Of a stretch of 56,884 nt of DNA, positions 54,549 through 56,884 are shown one piece after another. The stretch's first letter is position 1. Every line of letters begins with the position of its first letter. The notes below the pieces were generated by a model. The model did not search any database and was not told the DNA's origin. It saw only the letters and a program-made list of their open reading frames with translations. The stretch is taken from contig NZ_FMWO01000063.1 of the NCBI RefSeq assembly GCF_900103035.1, positions 1 to 56,884 of the forward strand, in the 5' to 3' direction. The translations under genes were made by a program, and so were the position numbers. The DNA is from Nitrosomonas mobilis. Its GTDB lineage: Bacteria; Pseudomonadota; Gammaproteobacteria; Burkholderiales; Nitrosomonadaceae.

Positions 54549-55034
54549 CTAACCTGTGACTGAGATACCTATGCTGTCCAATTTTTGCTGTAATAAAGGG
54601 GATTTATTTCTAATTAAATCTTCTAACTTTGAATCGAAGAAATATTCAATACGAGTACGTAAAATACGATACGCTCTTTCGAAAGCTGCATTAATCTCTT
54701 CTTCTGTGCCCGTGGCTGTGGCGGGATCATCGACACCCCAATGAGTACGCAAAACGGAGCCAAGGTAAACTGGACAAGTTTCCTTATCCGCATTCCCGCA
54801 CACCGTAATCACAATATCTGGAACAATTGGTAAATCGTCCCAAGATTTACTATGAAGCCCTTCTGTTGAAATTCTTTCATGCTCAAGTAACGCTAATGAC
54901 CGGGGATGAACTTTGCCAGCCGGTTTGCTTCCTGCGCTCATCGCACGCCAACCTTTGGGCGCAATGTGATTGAAAGTGGCTTCTGCAAGGATAGACCGAC
55001 AAGAATTACCAGTACAAAGAAAAAGTATGTTCAT
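54549..55034 (-). CDS. arsC: ArsC arsenate reductase (thioredoxin/LMW-PTP type)
   Basis: The 161-aa protein begins at the ATG at 55032-55034, which overlaps the arsI stop by 4 bp. It has the phosphatase-like loop [16 protein letters not shown] (CxxxxxR) and the resolving Cys region [16 protein letters not shown]. It reduces arsenate to arsenite for ArsB. Confidence 0.92.
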   Translation of the reverse strand: MNILFLCTGNSCRSILAEATFNHIAPKGWRAMSAGSKPAGKVHPRSLALLEHERISTEGLHSKSWDDLPIVPDIVITVCGNADKETCPVYLGSVLRTHWGVDDPATATGTEEEINAAFERAYRILRTRIEYFFDSKLEDLIRNKSPLLQQKLDSIGISVTG

Positions 55035-55456
55035 TTCTGGAGTGCACAGCAAGATTCGTTTTTGATTGGAATTTCAGCATCTTGGCCAAATGTTGGTATG
55101 GAAGTTAATGAATGAAACGCTTCCCAGGCAATCCCTTGAGGATCAACTGTCCAATATTTGTTAGAAGCGGCGTAGCAGCACTGAGCATTTTTCTGCTCGA
55201 TTGCGCTTAATAAAGCTTCATTAAGCCGCTGATCTATTTCTTTGAGCTCATCGTCTGAATCAACTTGAATTCCAACATGATCTACACCAGTTTTGGTACT
55301 CTTCGTTGATATTGCAAAATTAATACAAGGATCTTCTAACATCCATTTCGCATAGTCCGTTTTGCTCATAACCGGACCTGCACCAAATAGTGCCGAATAA
55401 AAACGGATATTTTCTTCCAGATTATTGACAGCAATATGTATATGAAATCGCTTCAT
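55031..55456 (-). CDS. arsI: ArsI/CadI-type vicinal-oxygen-chelate protein
   Basis: The 141-aa VOC-fold protein has the metal His near the start (MKRFHIHIAVNNLEENIRFY), His in TGVDHVGIQ and Glu in GIAWEAFHSL. The vicinal cysteines in AQCCYAASNKYWTVDP bind trivalent organoarsenicals. It fits ArsI, a C-As lyase, or the related CadI family; a second CC pair is near the C-terminus (ESCCAL). It is the second gene of the ars operon. Confidence 0.85.
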   Translation of the reverse strand: MKRFHIHIAVNNLEENIRFYSALFGAGPVMSKTDYAKWMLEDPCINFAISTKSTKTGVDHVGIQVDSDDELKEIDQRLNEALLSAIEQKNAQCCYAASNKYWTVDPQGIAWEAFHSLTSIPTFGQDAEIPIKNESCCALQK

Positions 55457-55495
55457 AGCATCACTTCCTTAGTTAAAACGAAATATAAAAAATAT

Positions 55496-55825
55496 TTAGC
55501 TTCTTTCTTCATTACAGTAGATGTCAGTGGAAGTGCACGCCATACCAGCACAACAATTTTCAGTGAGATACCTCAGAAGACCATTCATAGTTTCAAAGTT
55601 TGCTGAATAAAAAATAAATCGACTTTCTTGTCGGGCAGTAACCAGCTCTGCGCTGTTTAATTCTTTCAAATGAAATGACAGGGTAGCGTTTGGAATACGT
55701 AATTCTTCAGCTAATACACCCGCCGACATTCCTGATTCTCCCACCTGCACCAGCTTCCGAAATATCGTTAATCGGGTTTCGTGAGCTAAAGCAGCAAGAG
55801 CTTTAGTAGCAATATATATTTCCAT
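55496..55825 (-). CDS. arsR: ArsR-family arsenic-responsive repressor
   Basis: The 109-aa winged-helix repressor has the ArsR core (LAHETRLTIFRKLVQ, then LRIPNATLSFHLKELNSAEL). Its cysteines are clustered at the C-terminus (LTENCCAGMACTSTDIYC). This is the second known type of arsenite site, unlike the ELCVCDL type. Binding arsenite would release DNA and induce arsICB. The gene is first in its operon. Confidence 0.9.
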   Translation of the reverse strand: MEIYIATKALAALAHETRLTIFRKLVQVGESGMSAGVLAEELRIPNATLSFHLKELNSAELVTARQESRFIFYSANFETMNGLLRYLTENCCAGMACTSTDIYCNEERS

Positions 55826-55845
55826 ATTTCTAATATATTCGAAAT
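55826..55845. promoter_or_regulatory. Likely ArsR operator
   Basis: ATTTC (55826-55830) and GAAAT (55841-55845) flank the AT-rich TAATATATTC directly upstream of the arsR start codon. The position suits autorepression. From 55846 to 56187 I see no gene or structured element. Confidence 0.5.
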
Positions 55846-56187
55846 AATTGATTTGATCAACCTTATTTCTATCCTCAAGTATTAAGCAGAGGCAATTTTT
55901 TCACGGACAGTTGGGATGTTGGGTATACGATAGTGGGAAGAAATGGTTCATTACAGGAAAGTATCAAGTGGATATAGGAGTGAGAAATCGTGCTGATGGA
56001 ACTACATTCTGAATTAAAGCTGTTCTCCCGCTCTGAGATTAGTAGAGTTTCGCTATCAGAAAGTGACAATCTAGGCCGTAATCACAATCGGTTACTGCAA
56101 GCATTAGTACAAAAAACGTCCGTTTGTTGGACTCAATTTGCAACCTCGCGTAATACGGCTGTAATCCACTTTCCAAGCTCCACAATC

Positions 56188-56884
56188 GGCTCTGTTGCAA
56201 AAAATAGCGTTGGCTAGAGTAAATCTCTGATATTTTTGATTATGCGGTGTAAATATCGAATTGTCTTTCAATAAGACGGATTTCTCCTATGAGACCTTGC
56301 CCATATTTCCATGCATCCATCTGTCCTTTCTTGAACATGTGCATGAGTTCAAACCCCTTGATCGTTGCATAGGCGGTCTTCATGGATTTGAACCCGCGTA
56401 CGGGATTTATCAGCTGTTTGAGTTTTCCATGATCAGCCTCGACAATATTGTTCAAGTACTTTACCTGCCGGTGTACCGTATCCTCAGGGCATTTCCCTTC
56501 TTCCTTCAACTCATCAATGGCAGGACCGAAAGTCGGCGCTTTATCTGTATTAATCGTCTGCGGATGTGCCCATGGTTTTATGGATTTGAGCGCTTTGCCT
56601 AGAAACCGTTTGGCGGCTTTCTTATTACGGGTAGGTGAAAGATAGAAATCAATCGTGTCACCGTGCTTATCAATAGCTCGGTACAAATATGTCCATTTCC
56701 CTTTAACCTTCACATAGGTTTCATCTACCCGCCAGCTGTAGCCCATCGTCGGCTTGTAGTACCACCGCATGCGTTTTTCCATTTCGGGTGCATAATGTTG
56801 AACCCAACGATAAAGCGTTGTGTGATCGACTTCAAATCCACGCTCCAACATCATTTCTTCCAATTCACGATAGCTAATTCCGTA
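56188..56884 (-). mobile_element. IS6-family element, right copy, cut by the window edge
   Basis: The inverted repeat GGCTCTGTTGCAAAAA at 56188-56203 is identical to that of the left copy at 26535. The element has the same orientation and runs off the window. The two could recombine to release or circularise the 29 kb between them. Confidence 0.88.
56240..56884 (-). CDS. IS6-family transposase (N-terminus beyond the window)
   Basis: The visible part of about 214 aa includes the helix-turn-helix (ERGFEVDHTTLYRWVQHYAP) that the left copy lacks. The DDE core is present: Asp in RVDETYVKVKGKW, Asp in NTDKAPTFGPA and Glu in EADHGKLKQL. The frame continues upstream past 56863 to the window edge (YGISYRELEEMM). 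It looks intact and could mobilise the deleted left copy. Confidence 0.9.
   Translation of the reverse strand, partial: YGISYRELEEMMLERGFEVDHTTLYRWVQHYAPEMEKRMRWYYKPTMGYSWRVDETYVKVKGKWTYLYRAIDKHGDTIDFYLSPTRNKKAAKRFLGKALKSIKPWAHPQTINTDKAPTFGPAIDELKEEGKCPEDTVHRQVKYLNNIVEADHGKLKQLINPVRGFKSMKTAYATIKGFELMHMFKKGQMDAWKYGQGLIGEIRLIERQFDIYTA

Overview
The window is about 57 kb of accessory DNA from a proteobacterium, most likely a plasmid or integrative element of a betaproteobacterium. This placement rests on RP4/IncP-type transfer genes and oriT, a chlorite dismutase of the type found in perchlorate-reducing Betaproteobacteria, and many IS families typical of that group. No rRNA, tRNA, CRISPR array or replication initiator was seen. 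The genus cannot be fixed from the sequence.

Left part (1-13.4 kb): a VapBC-type toxin-antitoxin pair cut by the window edge. Next comes a minus-strand operon with overlapping genes: hsdM, a DUF3846 gene, a YhcG/DUF1016 nuclease, hsdS, hsdR and an ISL3-type transposase gene. Its promoter is bracketed by two copies of a 14-bp palindrome. After it lie umuDC, a patatin-like lipase and a decayed 3' end of leuC. A secreted small protein, a 340-bp IS1595 deletion derivative (MITE), a beta-barrel outer-membrane protein and an IS200-hemerythrin fusion follow.

Transfer region (16.7-24 kb): traF-traG-traI-traJ on the minus strand, an RP4-like oriT, and traK-traL-traM plus a TraD-like gene on the plus strand. 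This is the RP4 Tra1 plan. An array of nine 11-bp repeats and a 15-bp inverted repeat lie between nic and traK. Then come an antitoxin whose HigB-type toxin has been deleted, a secreted HNH nuclease, and fragments of IS91 and IS6 elements.

IS6-bounded segment (27.2-56.2 kb): two IS6-family copies in the same orientation bound about 29 kb. Inside are: (i) a 1794-aa Avs-like STAND NTPase with an N-terminal Cap4/DUF4297-like nuclease, followed by a start-stop-coupled unknown 164-aa gene; (ii) a three-gene overlapping operon encoding a GHKL ATPase, a DUF4325/STAS-like protein and a membrane-anchored protein; (iii) a resolvase and two back-to-back Tn3-family ends; (iv) a remnant of a perchlorate-reduction locus (chlorite dismutase, PcrD-type chaperone, fragments on both sides); (v) IS5, IS21 and IS3 insertions around an unknown 433-aa gene; (vi) the traF-traH-traG tail of an F-type T4SS; and (vii) an arsRICB operon.

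The region is a mosaic. Genes for phage defence, DNA transfer, (per)chlorate chemistry and arsenic resistance were collected by insertion sequences. Several elements (IS1595, IS6, IS21 istA, higB) now survive only as internal-deletion derivatives. The candidates for undescribed biology are the Avs-like gene with its coupled partner, the GHKL/STAS/membrane operon, and the type I restriction operon that carries a nuclease, a DUF3846 gene and a transposase.
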